Of a stretch of DNA of 64,000 nucleotides, positions 23,801 through 38,800 are shown piece after piece. How positions within the stretch are numbered: the first letter of the stretch is position 1; each line of letters begins with the position of its first letter. The position numbers were made by a program, and so were the translations under genes. Source of the DNA: Daphnia pulex (Eukaryota; Arthropoda; Branchiopoda; Diplostraca; Daphniidae). Below the pieces are notes generated by a model. It saw only the letters and a list, made by a program, of their open reading frames with translations. It was not told the origin of the DNA and did no database searches. The stretch covers positions 9,424,001 to 9,488,000 of the forward strand of contig NC_060024.1 in assembly GCF_021134715.1 (NCBI RefSeq), read 5' to 3'.

Positions 23801-26800
23801 ACAGCTAGAGACGCACTCCCTCAATCAAACTCGGCAACTTATGTCTGCAAGTTTTGTTTGAACGATTGCCGTCAGAGCTGGAAAGACTAAACACAACCAC
23901 TGGAGCGTGCTCAGCATATAATATTGGAAAAGAGTTGCTCTCGTCCGCACACGCATCAATAAATTAACGATCTCATCTCCAGAACGGGAGAAATAAAAGT
24001 GTACGTGCATACATAGACACAAAAACAAAACCAAACGTCTATATCCAGCTTGTTAGTCTTCAGCATCAAGATAGATAGTATACGGTAGTAGTAAGTCATG
24101 CAGTATGTTTCAATTGAACTACAGGGTGCGGTTATTCTTGTCATCATTACTTGTTGAGACGGCGGATGGTAGCTTTCAGGACCGGAAAGTCGGGTCGCTC
24201 GTTGGGGTCTTCCACCCAGCATCGTTTCATCATTTGAACAACTTCCTCGTCGCCCAGATCGTCATCGATCGCCGGCCGGAACGCTGGTTTGTTCACCTGC
24301 TGCGGGCCGTTCTTGACGTGGCCGATAATTTCTATTAATGAGAAACATCACGAAAGGATTGAGCACACACTGTTCGTTTCAAGTCTTCCCATCAGTGCAA
24401 AATGGAAGATTAACTAGTTTTCATCATCACTAGTTTAGATAATGAACTTTCACCGAAAGAGATGAGAGAGAGACTATACTCTGTCAAACAGGGTGGAGTC
24501 ACGGCGGGTGCGTTACTACTCATCAACCCACAAATTCCAAAAATTGCGAACGAATAAGAAGACAAGTGGTAGTACGTGTGGTGTGCAAAATTGGGACCAA
24601 ACTTTGATTTCATTTCGCTTACTCTATTTCGGCTTGACATACATTCGCTATGTATCTCTAACTTGATCGTGCTCATTCGTTAGCTGTCTCGCGTGTTGTT
24701 GTTTTTTATTTTCTTTTTCCGTCGTCCTCTTTGATGTAGCTGTGAACCTCGAAAAAAAAAGAGTTTAGAGGAGTGAGCGAGTGAGAGAGGGAGATGCTCG
24801 TTAGTTGATTATCAGCCAACTTCTATTGTTCCTGCGGGGCTCCCATCGAGGGACGGCGCAGTAGAAGAACGAATAGATATAGTTTCGCTCGCTGCTGCTA
24901 TTCCTGTTTGAGGATTATTCCGGAAGCTTTAGCTGAAATTATCTCGCCTTGTTGGCGCGCAATAGTGCAGTCTATAGCCTATGTTGTACTAGCTCAATCG
25001 GAAACCTAGCACTGCAACGCTGAGAGAAGAAGAAAACAAGAAAAAAGGAAAGAAAGAAAAAATGAAATCTAAAGAAGAAGAAGAAGAAGAACGGTTATCA
25101 ATAATGAATGGAACACTGTTGTACTTCAGGGAAAGCCATCCATTAGAGAAGGAGAAAAGCCATCTCATACACTCCACTCTGTGTAAATCTGCTCTTTTTT
25201 TGTTTTTATTGCCCATTAATTGAAACAAACGAGTCGGGAAGTCCCAGCCAAACGTCTTGCAAATGAGGACCGATAGGGGACCGCCTATATCTTGTAAAGA
25301 GGTCGGAATCGAAGTGGGGAAGTAAACTTGCTTACTGCCACCATATTTTATAGAGCAGGGTCTAAAGAAATGTGCCGTGAGTGACCTTTCTAGCAGATCG
25401 AAAGAGAAAGTCGTAGTAGTAGTAGCAGGACTCTCTCTCCTAAAACTTTTCCCGAGAGAAAGTCTCAACTTTGCCTCAATTCTCCCTCCCAAAAAGGGGG
25501 GAATCAACTTTATCATCAAACCCGACACTTTCATTCTTTTGCGTCTTATTTTTTTTTTTTATTCTTCTTCTTCTTTGGTCCGTTCTTTTTTGGCTGAATA
25601 AAGTTTACGTGTACGAGCTATACCAGCAGACTACCAGAGTATGAGAATAACACGTTGTTAGAGCTAGAGTAAAAGTCTTTTTTTTTTCTTTTTCTTCTTT
25701 TTCTGCCAAACACGCTGTTTTTCAGAAGCGACTTCCTTCTCGTCATGTCGAAACTTGATTCGTTGACACACCAGCACAACGGCGCGGTTGCTGGGGGATG
25801 TCTAAAGGCAGCATGCAGGGCATCGTCACACACAAATTGTGAAGGATTTCTCTTGAACCATGTCGAGTGCGCTGGAGACATGTATAACCTCCTCAATTTG
25901 GACTGACGGCGAGAGATTCATTCACAAATGGTTTTCCCAGGAAATCTGGACAATGCAAGCAAACTGGAAACTACCTCTCGCATCCAACCAGACGGCCAGC
26001 AGTGCACTCCAATTTTGCGAAAAGACGGAGATAGAATTTGAATTTAACAGGAAGTGAATGTGAGCAGAAGTAAAACTTAGATTTTAATTGTCTTTCTTTT
26101 AGAGCTTTATTAATGTTGAATTCGAACCCGAAGAATTCAATTTGTGAACTGGAATTCCAGCAGCTGTCGATTGCAGTGACGTGCCATCGCATCCGAGGCG
26201 ATATACAGCAGCAACCTTTTAACATTTTAATATGAATGGACCAGTCAGCTGGGCGCTCCCGCGATTTATAGGGAAACTGCAATCAAAACATCATTTCCTT
26301 GCAACATTGCGCTTGTCTGTGGCATCACCACGCTCTCTTTCCTGTGAATTTCTCGAGTACATACCGATGCGTTACTATATATAGTAAGCTCGAAAGGAAG
26401 TCTGAGGTACTTTGATGCTCTGCTGGACTGGAAAAGCATTCGGAATATGGCCGCTTATTTGTTGCTAAGCTGGCGCAAAAGTCCAATATTGTATAGATTT
26501 TATCCTTCAATTCGCTTTCGCATCTGTCCCGCTGCTGCGCATGCAGCCCTCCCACACAATTTCCAATCTCATCTGTTTTGTCATTTCGCTCTTCAACGCT
26601 CATCACCGACTCGACTTTATCGAACAATTTACAACGCGGGAGGGCAAAATAAATAATGAATGAAAAGAAAAAGAAAATAAAAATGAATGTCACGTTCCGG
26701 ATAACGAGCGGGGAAAACATTTGGTCTAAAAATTTAAAAAAGAATAAGGAAATGAAATAAGAAATTTTAGAGGGGAAAAAAACAAATAAGGAAGTTATCG

Positions 26801-29800
26801 GTGAAAGAAAGTGGTGATTATAAAAAGAATTCGAGACCAGATGCTTAAATCTGAAAGGACTCTTTCTCCAAGCAAAAATCGAAATTGATTATTCGTCAGC
26901 TGATTCGCAACCTTGTATAAAAGCGGACGGAAAAGAAATGATTTGAATTACAGATTTTATTATTATTATTTTTATTTTTCGCTCCCTATCTCGTTCTTCC
27001 GTCCCGGCGACTACTTATTAAACATGGGACTGTCTTGGGCGGTTGATGGGAACGAAAGATCAATGATTGATGCGAGATATTGGTTTGGTTCGTCCCTCAT
27101 CGCCGTTGCCACCCAGTCACGCGCCGAAATTTATTTATTCACCCGTGAACCGAAGAGTTTGAAAGTCGTCCAGAAAATAAAAGCGGACAAACAAGGGGGG
27201 GGGGGAGTTATCCAGTTCAAGATCGCTTTGAATTATTCACGGACAGTGGATTATATAACAAGGAAACTGTCGATCGTTTTCAATGAGATTTTTTTAAGGG
27301 TTTCCTATACACTACTTTCATTTGTATCTCTTCTTTCTTTTCTTCGAATTCAAACTTGTGTTGTAGCGTGAACGCAAAAGGAGCTCCTTTGACTGCAGTT
27401 CGCCCAGTTGCAAAAAAAAGAAGTCAATCGGCCACGGAGGAGAGCGTTCAATCTTTCCACTACAGCAGATTAGCGCAATATATATAACATGCATGTATAT
27501 ATGGATGAGAAGAAGAAAGAAGAAGAAAGAGAAACAATTTCAGCACAAATTCTTTGTTGGCCTCCATCTTTATACTGGTCAATACTTTGCTCTCTTATTA
27601 TTTTCGCAAAATCCAATTTTTATTGCACAAATCTGGATTCCGGATTTAGAGAGAGAGAGAGGAAATTCTCTTTCTCATCACTAGATTCCAGATCGTATAA
27701 TTCCTGTCTTCTTGATCTGGTTCTTGTTACAGCTCGCATCCATCTCAAGGGGGCGTCTATATCCTATCGTCATGCTATCGCCTTAATTGGACAATATTAA
27801 ACTTGGGCAAGCGTGCTTAGCTTCAGTAATCATTCCTCTCCAGTTGCGTTTCATATACCTATTGTTGGTTTATCCTACGTTGTATAAACTCTATGGCAAT
27901 GCCTCCGTCTCGCTAGCGCATTCTCACAGCAGCAGCATAGTGGCGGTGCACTTCAAGAAGCGCAGGGGTTGAGCGAGGTGACGGGATTTCACGTACCGTA
28001 CATAGCACACAGTCGTCCCGCGTTTGCATCATTATCCCGAGTGCTTAGTATTTGCTCCTCGAGAAAGTTGCGCCGAGAATGGGAAATTCTTTTTCTATAA
28101 CAAGATGTCGCAAATGCCAGACAGCGAGAGATCACGTCGTCCTTGGACGATGACAAATCCATCTCTATATAAAAAAACTAGTAGGCTATATACCTAAGGG
28201 ATTACGTGGGAGTTTTTCCTGTCCGTCGTATAAGTCAACCGCGGTCGGACAGATTATATTTATAGAAAGGATACGGCCGACCTGACAGAGAAAAAGACGG
28301 AAAAGAGATAGTTGATATCTATACAGACCTATATTGATACAGCAACGAGGCTGCAAGTATTCTTATGTATAAGAGATTCTTTATTACTACATGGTGATGC
28401 CGTAGCAACGACGAGAAGGAGAAAAGAGGAATAACGAAAATACAATGGAGACGGGGGGAAAACGGGGGGAAAGAAATAGGCCTGGATGTATATATAACGC
28501 TGTCTGCTCCAGTCAGGGGCGATGTAATGCGACCGACGTGTAAAGATGGGGAGCCGGTGGAGAAGATAATAGATCTGGAGATCCACCATGCAAGACAACA
28601 TGGCCATCCAGCAGTCTCAGCCTCCCTCACCGTATGAGAAACAATCCATCTTTTTCGGGGATTACCCCGCTCGGGTGTATACGACTGTGCGGTTTGCTGG
28701 TACCGTATGAGGGAGGGGAAATGTCGGGCCAAACCTTGACCCAGAAATGCAGGAAGATGGAAAATGAAAAGGGCCTAAATAAGTGGAACCCTGTGTGTGT
28801 GTGTGTGTCTGTATATAGTATCTAGCCTATGGTGTATCTTATGTTTCATCAACAAGACTCTTGACGCCCGCGTGTGTATGCCTTCATCTCCAAGTCCTGT
28901 CATCAGCACACGCAAAGTGAGTTGTCAACATTCTGCTCGAGTTTGGCTCTCAAACTTTTGCCATTATATAGGTGGACTGCAGCGCAGCGTGATGCATGCC
29001 GGGATGAACTATACAGGCTCTGGGCGAGCGAATATAGGCAAACAAGCCCTCAAATAACGCATGAAGGCCGTCATATAGCTGATGCTAGCTCATTTTCGGA
29101 GAAATTCCAGGCATAACTAAATCAAGTCAACAACTTTTGACTTTTGGGACGACTTGTACATTGTTCGTTGTATTATAGGAAACTGAATTATTAAATACAT
29201 AGCCTCTTCTCGCTAAGTAACGTCGTGGCGTAGATATAATACAGCGCATTCCATCTACAAAGAACCCCCTTCTAGAACTCGGCTGCTTCATTTTCCAAGT
29301 ATAATGGAAGTTCAACGACACTCGAAATTTAAATTCGCCAAAAAAAGTGAAATCCCATCCATCTTGTGCACTTTGAAGAATGGTTAAGCTATATATTGAC
29401 ACCTAATAAAGGCCGTGTAAACATTCCAGAGCTATATGCAGCTCAACCCTTTTAATAAACTTGGTAGATATAAAAAAAAAAGAGGGGACCATACCGTGAA
29501 TGGATATCAAATTCAATGTTGACTGCCAACAATGTGGAAATTGGGGAAAAAAAGGGACGAACATTTACTAAACTACACAAGTTTAATCAATTGGCGTTCA
29601 AAGGATTTCCCTTATCAATATACCAACAGCAGCAGCAGCAGTCGATGATAAATTTTCTCCGAATTTCTTTCACCAAAGAATTTTCTTTGACTGAAGAGAA
29701 AACAAAAAAAAAAGGAATTTGAAACCTACTGGAGGGGGAGATGACGGGCGAGCGGAGTGGCGAGAGGAGCCGGTGATTATCAGTGAGCGGCTTGCAGAAG

Positions 29801-32800
29801 GCGCACTCGCTAATGTTGCAGAAGTTACGCCTCTCCCCGCTCAGGCTGCTTCCGGGCCTGCCGAAATCCAGGAGTGGCGAAAGTGAGCGCCGGATGTTGT
29901 AGGCTGATGCCAGTGGTGGACTGTCGGGAGAGCGATTAGCCTCTATCTGCTCCGATTCTGTCACGTCCACTTTCAGTGTCGTCTGAACAGCTTGCGAGGC
30001 CATGGCTATAATGATTTTTCTTGTCTTCCTTCAATTTCCCTATGACGTTCAACACTGTGTGATTCTTTTGTTCTCGTTTTTGCAATAATGCCCAGTTCAT
30101 CCGTCAAACGGGCAAAACCAAAAAAGGTCAAACTCAAACGAGAGCGCAACGTCGACTCGAATTAAGCACTATAGATTCGCCGAATCTATTCTGCCGGATC
30201 GTACCGTGTCCAGTTCATCACTGGACCGGGTTCTGTCTTTGTAGCAGTCGCTTATACCTCGCCCGCCAGCAGCTCACTGACATGCGCCTCGCCTCAACTG
30301 AGCGTGAGAGAGAGACCCCGGCAGAGAGAAAACGTTTCCATCCCCGTTGCCGTTTTGATATTAGCTCCAGCTCTCTCTCTCTGTTACTCTCGTCTCATCA
30401 TTCTTTCTTCTTCTATGTAGTGGGCGCGCGAGCCTCAATTCCGGAAGGGACCCGTTTCCACCCATTTCTCTCTTTTCCCAAGCCTCTCCGCTGCCTCCAG
30501 TTTACTTCTCCATTCTATAGCAAAAGTCATTCCCATCAGGTTCATTCTGTCTTGCCTTCAATTCACAAGCCTCTTTTTCCCTCTCTCTCTTATTCAGCAG
30601 CTGTTCTTCAATCTTTCTCATTTCTTTTCTCTCTTTCTGTCAAAATATTAAAAAAAAACCTTTTGTACCGGTGTATAATAGGTATATACATATGCATGTC
30701 TTTTACGTGCGTCATAATAATTAGTCGTTTTGGGCTTCAACTAATGAAATCTTCTCGGACCTCTTATATTGCATTTGCTATATTCCCCAATCGCCGCACA
30801 CCTGCCAGTGCAGTTGACTGCCGCATTACGTTACATTGAGACGGAACCGCTGCTGCTGTTCTGATGATGCTATTGCAGTGCGTCAAACGAGTACATATGC
30901 ACAGCAGATCCACTCGAGGATTCATCTTCAGTTTTGTGTGTATGTATACGCTAACTGTGTAGATAAAAAAAGGAGCGAAATATGTATATTCGAAATAAAA
31001 ATAAAAAAAGAACGAATGGATCGATGATGCATCAGTTCCCACAGCACATCCGCATTTTCCGGTCCAATCGTATAATCTTCCCTCCGCAGCACCATTTTTT
31101 GACTGGTTCAACCTGGTTCCCAACAACAAGCTCTTCGGGAGGGGTTTTAAACCGTCATCTGTACCCAATCCTTCTTCAACCCCAAAACATAAGCGCACCC
31201 ATGTTTTCGAGGCAAACAGACTCGCTAAAGGACAAAATATCGATAGAAATGTAGAAATAGAGGATCATCAAAATGGCAAAGTGTGAACCGAACGAAAAGG
31301 GGAATGAAAAAGGGCGAGCCCGGATCAAAAAAGTTTCACATAAACCGCAATATGTCTATAGTTCAAGAGACGATCAACAACACCAAAAGTGTCGCGAGAG
31401 AGACGAACGGATCAATATTATAGATGCCATCCATAATATTGAAGCATCGAAAAATGCAAAGGCACCAGCAGCAGCAGCTCTCTCTTTTGCTCCTGTACAT
31501 ATGGCAAGGCACGTCTGCAGGATGTTCTCTACAGACTTTGAACGCGGACAAAGTTTGGACAAGGTTTTCCCTGCATCGTCATAGAGGCAACGCGATGTAA
31601 ACATGTAGAGATAGACGTCATATACGAGGAGAAAGAAAAAGAAAAACTAGCTGTTCTTCAAAGGGGTAAAATAGGCATAAAAGCCCATTACAGTTCGAAA
31701 CTCCTTTAGTGCACGAGAGAAGGCGAGCATGAAGAGGGGGAAAAGGACCTTTGCTACTTCTTTTTGTCTAGCCCTTTGTAGTGTACATATAGCTTCAAGA
31801 AGTAAGAGTACATTTACATTTACTTTACCTCTGGGACTAAGATCATTGTCGGCCAGGTAAAAGGGTCCGTGTCGGACGAGGATCTCGTGAGTGATGATGG
31901 CGAATGAATAGACATCTCCTTTGGGTGTTCCCTCCGGTGGCGGATGTTCGATGCGCAGCAGTTCGGGTGCCGTCCACAACTTGCCTATATATATATACAA
32001 GATATGATGTGTGCAAGTATGATAATAATATAAGTCTATAACGCATGTAGACAGCATCTCTCCTTATATTCTGGGAATAACCAAAATGAAAAGCGAATGA
32101 TGAGAGAACGCACTACAGTGCAGAATTAAATGCGGCAAAACGAAATAGTATAGCAGCTTGGATACACCGTCAAGTGTATTATAGCCTTGATAAGTCTATT
32201 GCGCTTATTTCCCTTTTGACAGCGGGCGTCGGAAGCCAAGGCCCAAAGGGTTTCTTGCACGTGCTGCAACTTCTTCTTCTTCTTCTGCGTATGTTATGTA
32301 TGTACTGTACGCCAAGTTAGCTCTTGAATCTCGATAAGAGACCCCCCTCTTTATAGTCTCAACGTATATATCGAGGACCGACAAGATATCCAATCAAATA
32401 GAAGGGATAAATGTAAGAGCGGCTTCGATACGGTAGTCATATAATTGGGAAGTGGTCAGACCGGAAATAGATTTTCCAGCTGGCAGAGACGGAGTCCAGC
32501 CAACGGAAGCCGAGCGCTGCATGATGTAGAGAGAAGAGAGTGCGAATCTACTCAATTGATGTGTCGCAAACAGGATGCGACTAGTCCAATCAGCGATTGA
32601 CACGTCCAAAGTCACGTTTGAAAGGATTGACGTGCGTGAGACAATGAAAAATAAAACCCGCAGCAAAAATCCCAAAAAGAAAACGACTGAAATAGAACTG
32701 AAATATATAGACAGCGACGCAAAGCATCAAGTGATGCGTCGACATTGTTCTAGACGTTCTTCAAGATATACGTATAAGATGAACAACCTACGTGAAACCA

Positions 32801-35800
32801 GACAAGAGAGTGGAACTTCTTACGCTTCCAGTAGGCGTACGAGTTTTGATCATCATTGGCGTCGTCGTCGGCGGCGGCCACACGCAGAGAATGGAGCCCG
32901 AAATCGGTGACTTTGAGGACGAAACGACTGTCCACCACGCAGTTGCTCGACTTGAGGTTTCCGTGAGAGCGGATTTCCGACGAATGAATGTAGGCCATCG
33001 CCTAGATAGAAGAACACAGCACCGCAGCAAAGCGGCGACCAAAAAGATATAAGCCAGCAGCAACGTGAACAGATGAAAGTCGAATCGATCAGCCAATGGA
33101 AGACAAAAGGGAGACCATCAAATATAGACAAGCATTTTAGAGGAAAATCTCGTTAAACATTTACCAAATCTAAGCATTTTCTAAGGATCTAAACATCTAT
33201 GAGAGATTTATTTATGCAATGCACAAAGGCATTGGGAGATGCCATTGACGGATGGTTGACACTGAATATTTCAAGCTGTAGAACTCGGTGAACCGCGGCC
33301 GGAACGATCGATCCCGGTCGAGAAATTCCCTTTTCTCGACTGCGCCGCAATGTTAGGTAACCTCAAAGATAGGCGGCCATCACGTTCCGTCTATTCGCGA
33401 AAACTAACAAGACCCGAATGTGCTATGTGCTGTGTGTACAAACGACCTGCTGAATCCCCCCCTATCGATCCGCTGCTGGCCTTTCTGCGGTAAGTAACTC
33501 AGAGATGGCAACAGAAGAATGAATGGAGTGGGAACAAAAATTCGATTCACTTTTTTCCACCCTTGCCCCCAAGTATTTTTTTCTTAAATTTTATTATTTT
33601 CTTTTTGTTTAAGGCCTTGGTTACTTTGGTGATGTCGTGTATCAAACTGCGGCGAAACATGGCGTCCAACTGGATCTGGTCATTCTCCAAGATGTCCTCA
33701 AGGGAGCCTCTGGGACAGTACTCGGTGAGGAGGCAACAATGAGGAGCTGTGACGCTGGCGCCAATGAAGCGCACCAAATGATCGTGAGTCACATCTTTCA
33801 TCTAAACGAGAAAGAGAGAGAGAGGTTACAAAAAGAAGAAAAAAGAACAAAAGCGACTGGTTGAGAGGAAAGAAAAAGCCAGAACGGGAGCCAGTATATA
33901 TGCTCGTCGAGACGAGGAGAGAGAGCAATGATGCAACTTAATCATATCACGACATGATTCAATTTGAATACACGATCAGCGTCCGTCCATTCCGACCTTA
34001 CCCGCTTCAGTTCCAGCAGCAAAGGTCGATTGAGTTCCACTTTACTCTTGGGGATTGCTTTGACGGCCACAACCATGCCCTTGATACGCCAAAGGAAAAA
34101 AAGAAAAAAGAGAGTAAATCTAAAGTGACATTATATTAAGGTAAATATAGCCGCTAAAGTTAGAATAGCAGATATTAAGTGGCTGCTAGCTATACTGATG
34201 AGAAATAATGATCAAAGTGAAAACGAAATTATGTCTCGTGCGGTCTATTCTTATATAGTACGTCAAAGTCAGAGACGATTGGATTATTTCGGTCTAGGAT
34301 TTATTTTTGGACTATCGGTACCTATTCTTTTGGCTTTAGCGCAAGGTGAGCGCAAACTTAATTGACCTACTTTGTAGTTGGCAGTTTGAATGAATAGCTG
34401 CTTGTCGGACGGGAAGTTCCCTGTCGTCTCGGTCGACAGGTTGCTCTGAAATAGACAAAAAAGAAAATCAGGGCCGGGTTATCGATTTCCGTTGCCGATA
34501 TACAAAAAAGGAAAAATCACGTATAAAAGTTCCAGAATGTGTCGAGTGCACGGGACGCGCGTTATTTAACCCACAAAAAGTTGATACGAAACTTATGTTT
34601 TTGACGAAGGGCTAAAATGCTGTAGGGTGATATGTACCAGTATGCTGTTGCGCCCGATGGACACCCGGCTGCCGAACTTGCCAACGCCACTGGGTCCTCC
34701 AGCAGCTCCTCCGCTGGACCGGCCGGTCCTATCTCCGCTGAAGAGGACGACTTCGTTCCACGCAATTTTCCAAGTCATCGAAGCTATTTCAGCCTCCTCC
34801 TTGTAGTGCCTTGGGTTCAACGTATTACGTCAACGTCAGAACACAAACAATAACAACAGCGAACCAAGAGTATCATATATATAACAATTAAGTTGAGCGC
34901 AAAGAGAAACAAGATGATGATGACTCCAACAGTTTCTGACACAATAAACGTACTAATATGTCCGTATATTAACAAAGAAGAAGAGACACAAAAGACAAAG
35001 CCATTCGTACACTGATGATGGAGCTTAAGAGGGGGACTACACAGTGCACACACACACACACACATTGCCATATATAACTATACCATGTATAATGTATACT
35101 TTTTTTTTGTTAAAGCCCAGCAAAGACCGAGGAATGGAGAAAGAATAATAGAAGAGGGTAGTGCAGTGTTGTTGTCGTGGATAAGCCGATCGGATCGTTA
35201 CTATACAAAAGCGCATACGTAATAAGCAGCCATCAGAAGCCAAAGCAGCCTAAAAGGCGGTTAATCATCATCAACTAATTTAGTTCCGTCTGACAAAATA
35301 ATCAAGGCTGTTGACTAAAACTTCCGACTACGTGTATGACAAACAAAACCGTTTGTCTGAACGTCGAAAAAAACGAATTGATTTTCGGCTACTGTTTTTA
35401 TTTTTAATGTGTTCTTTATTAGATGCATTGGCATAATGTTTTTAAGGGACTTTCTAAAAGATGACCAGCACTAGCACGTGAAACAAGAACGAAACAATCG
35501 CCTTCCATAGGCTCTAATGAAATTCAAAATGGAACAGAAAATTCTCGTTTCCTTTTTTTTTTCTTTTTTGAGATAATCGATTTTTATTGGGACTTTTACG
35601 ATGTCATTGGCTGGAGATGCGTGCGCCCCCTGCCCCTCTTTTCCTTTGACCCAATCACATTAACAAAATTGAGTCTCTTGACTGTGAAGTTCGCTCCGGA
35701 TGCATTACTGAGCGAACTCAATTGATGCCAAGGTCGATCTATGAAGTAAATCAATCAAAGGCTTCTTCAGATACGAGTGGCACAGCAATCAAAGATGAAA

Positions 35801-38800
35801 AAATTAATTTTTAAAAAGGGTGTTATGTGGAAAATATTGGGAAAAACAAATGAAAAGAATTCAGCCAACAGAACGACAATGCGCAGTCAAAGTTCTCCCG
35901 TTATCATTTTACCTGTAAATGAAAGCAGATGTGATGATGAGGACTACGACGACCGACGACAGTACGATGGTGACGATTACATAAATTGGCATCGCTGGAC
36001 GACAGAAATAAGAAGAAAATTATTTTTAAAAGCAAAGCATATTAATCAGTCATTCCAAATTCACGGCGTTTATCTTGTCACGCGGGATAAACGGCCATTT
36101 TCTTTTCTGGAAACAGTCAGCGACATCTATATATCGTGATAAGCAACATATTCTACGAAAATGGTCCGCCAACTATTATCGGCCCATCACGCCTTTCGAT
36201 CCATAAGAAATTCAAATTGAAATACGGTAACTTGTCATTTTGAATCCAGGATGGAATTTTTTTCCGGGAAAAACCCTCAGTAAAGTCTATCGTGATTTCG
36301 CTTTCCAACTCTCGGAATTAATTTCACGCTAAACGAGCAATGAGTAAAATTTGTGCACCCGACGATTTCCAACACCAATCACGCGCCATCTTCCGCGAGA
36401 AAATGCGTTTTGTCCCGCTGAACGACGGCACAGCCGGGAGAGCGCGTTCAAAAGTGGTGGACGTGCTCTACCCCAAGTCCGTGCTCTACCGCAATAATAC
36501 AACTTATTACGACTTATTTTTGTGCGTATATATAAGCCAGGACCTAAATGACTATAGTAAACATTTTATAAACCAATTCCAACCGGAGTCAAAATGACTG
36601 GAAAATTGGACTATAGACGTGGAAGGATTATAAAGTCCAATTGGTTTTAATCCGGCTGAAGACTTACTATTATCGGGGCATTTCGTATTATCAAATCCGC
36701 ACGGAGGCGTATCCGGAGGAGGACCGTTTCTGTCTCCCGCCCAGTGAATGCGACGGCCTGGAACGTCCACAAGTTGTTTGGAAACGCCATAGCAATTGGC
36801 CACAACCTAATAGCAGCATGAAACGATAAATTTTCCATTAGTAAAAACTAAAGCTATTCATTGATCTACTTCATGAGCAGTCGCTGACAAATTGTTGGCA
36901 AATGGATCAGGATAGATCTTTCGACGCTGAACTGACGCCAATCATTTATCAAGCCGTCACCCGCCTTTCTCCCCCCGGCCATTCGACTTAGATGGAAATA
37001 TATACAACAGCTTGGCGTCTGCCCATTTGCTTTGATTGCTATCTAGCGGTGATCTTTCGTTTCCCCATCTGGTTTCCAATCAAGAAAATAAACTAGAAAA
37101 GGTCACATTCACATGCGGAACTCGTTTTCTTTTTTCCGAGGAAGTTTCGGGGGACGATGAATGGCAATTTCTCCGCGACTAATAGTAATCGTTCTTCTTC
37201 GCCTGACAAGTCGGCCATTTATTTTTCATTCCCTCTTCCCGTTCCTATCCTTCCGATCCATCCATCAGCAACTTTTCTGACGTATATAAGAGGAATCGTT
37301 TTACTCAGTTACAGTCGGCAACTTTGTTCTAAAACTGCCAAGAGCCGTCTGCACGTCGGAATTATATCTCCAAGTGACAGTCATAATTCTGATCAACAAC
37401 TTAATAACAAATTTGTTTCTTATTTCCATAATAAGACAAGTTATATCATTCACTGAGAGTTGCTGGGGAACAGAACTGTAGTCTTTATTATAACGAAAAA
37501 CGTTGACGAATAAGATACCTGGAAAATTCCTGTTATTGGATCCATGTCAAGGAGGGAGTAGTCGGCATTGCGGTCTCCGTTCTCGTCCATGCTGACATTG
37601 CCGCTGATTCCTTCAGTATACACACACACAAACAGAGAATTGTTTTACAATAAATCAAAGTTATATCGCGAACAGAGTCGTCAGAATAATAGATCCATCG
37701 TATCAAAGCCGCTATAGTAACATCTTTACTCAGTTTGCCGATACAAATTTCCCGGGAAATTCGGTTGCGCAGCAACGGAAAATTTGACTAAGAGAGGAAG
37801 CGAGAAAGCCGTAACAAAGTTACTGTTCATTTTGAAAAGGAACGAAATAAACTTTGAAAGGAAGACTTATAGGTAGTCTTACACGTATCGGCAATACACA
37901 CATCATGTTTTGCGCAACTTTTGAAGTCGGATATCTAATATATATAGTACTGTGTGGGCCTACGTGAGCATTGTACGGTGGATTCATTACTATCTGTGTC
38001 GATGTCGTTGTGTGCCGTTATTTCTTCGAGTCTAGAAATAGGAGGGGAAAGAGCAATGATCCATCAAATGTTGGAGTCTGGTCCATACCTACTGAAGTTC
38101 ACGTTCGGGAATAACGTGAGCAAGTTAGTTCTCGTCTCACATTTCCCGGCCGGAACGTGATATATGGCTTGATATCATATCGGAACTATAGCTACCGCGT
38201 TGCTGCCTCTCTATATCATATACTGCGGTGGTCAGGCAATGTTTGCTGATGGGCCACTTTTTCTTTCTCTCTCTCTGGTGTTTGACTTCCCCACGGAGTC
38301 ATTCGTGAAAAACTCAATCAGCCAAAACAAGGTGACCTATCACGGAATCCCATCAGGGTATTCGTCGGGAGGGAAAGACGCCGAGTTTGACCGTCTTGAT
38401 TAAGACCATCAAGTTTGACTGAGCTGCTGTTTTCTCAAATTCCTATATCAAAGACTTTGTTTATATAGCCTATAAGCGATGTGGAATTCAAACTGAGCGC
38501 GGCATTGCAAGGAGGGAATGGGTTCAACATGGCCGAGGGCCATCAATGATTGACGAAAGTACCAACAAACGTGCGACCCCACATTCGGGAAGTGATGGCC
38601 GTTCCGTTGGAAACGTCTCCGCCGGCCGCCAGCGTCTCGTTCAGGGCCTGTATAATATCAAACAAAGCGCTTTTATACACCAAACAAAAACAGGATTGGA
38701 TCATATATATATAAAGGGTGGAGATGAGGACGAAAATAGAAGGACGTATAGCTGCCTGCCGCCGGGCTGCCGGGATGTCTTACAATGGCGTAGAGGAGCA

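Larger units (their letters stand above)
24332..31828 (-). other. Longest intron of the receptor cyclase gene (7.5 kb)
   Basis: It separates kinase-homology exons 31984-31829 and 24331-24151. Apart from the exon at 29730-30003 it holds an AAG repeat near 25071-25092, a GT run near 28791-28808 and AT-rich DNA. No other coding block is supported. An imperfect palindrome (GTCCAG, spacer, CTGGAC) lies near 30208-30230, upstream of the alternative exon. Confidence 0.55.

Noticed and set aside
24989..25534. 181-codon minus-strand frame in the large cyclase intron
   Set aside because: The frame starts at a non-ATG codon, its C-terminal half is Ser/Phe low complexity from an AAG repeat, and no acceptor or donor fits the cyclase phase.
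30282..30839. 185-codon plus-strand Ser/Phe-rich frame
   Set aside because: Composition is set by CT-rich DNA; no motif and antisense to the putative promoter of the alternative cyclase exon.
35777..36139. Plus-strand frame with an acidic Asp-rich stretch
   Set aside because: It is the antisense of the cyclase membrane-helix exon (35994-35913); the minus-strand reading gives a perfect phase match to both neighbours.
36340..36597. 85-codon plus-strand ATG frame in a cyclase intron
   Set aside because: No recognisable motif, no splice context and no partner; it lies between two well-supported minus-strand exons.
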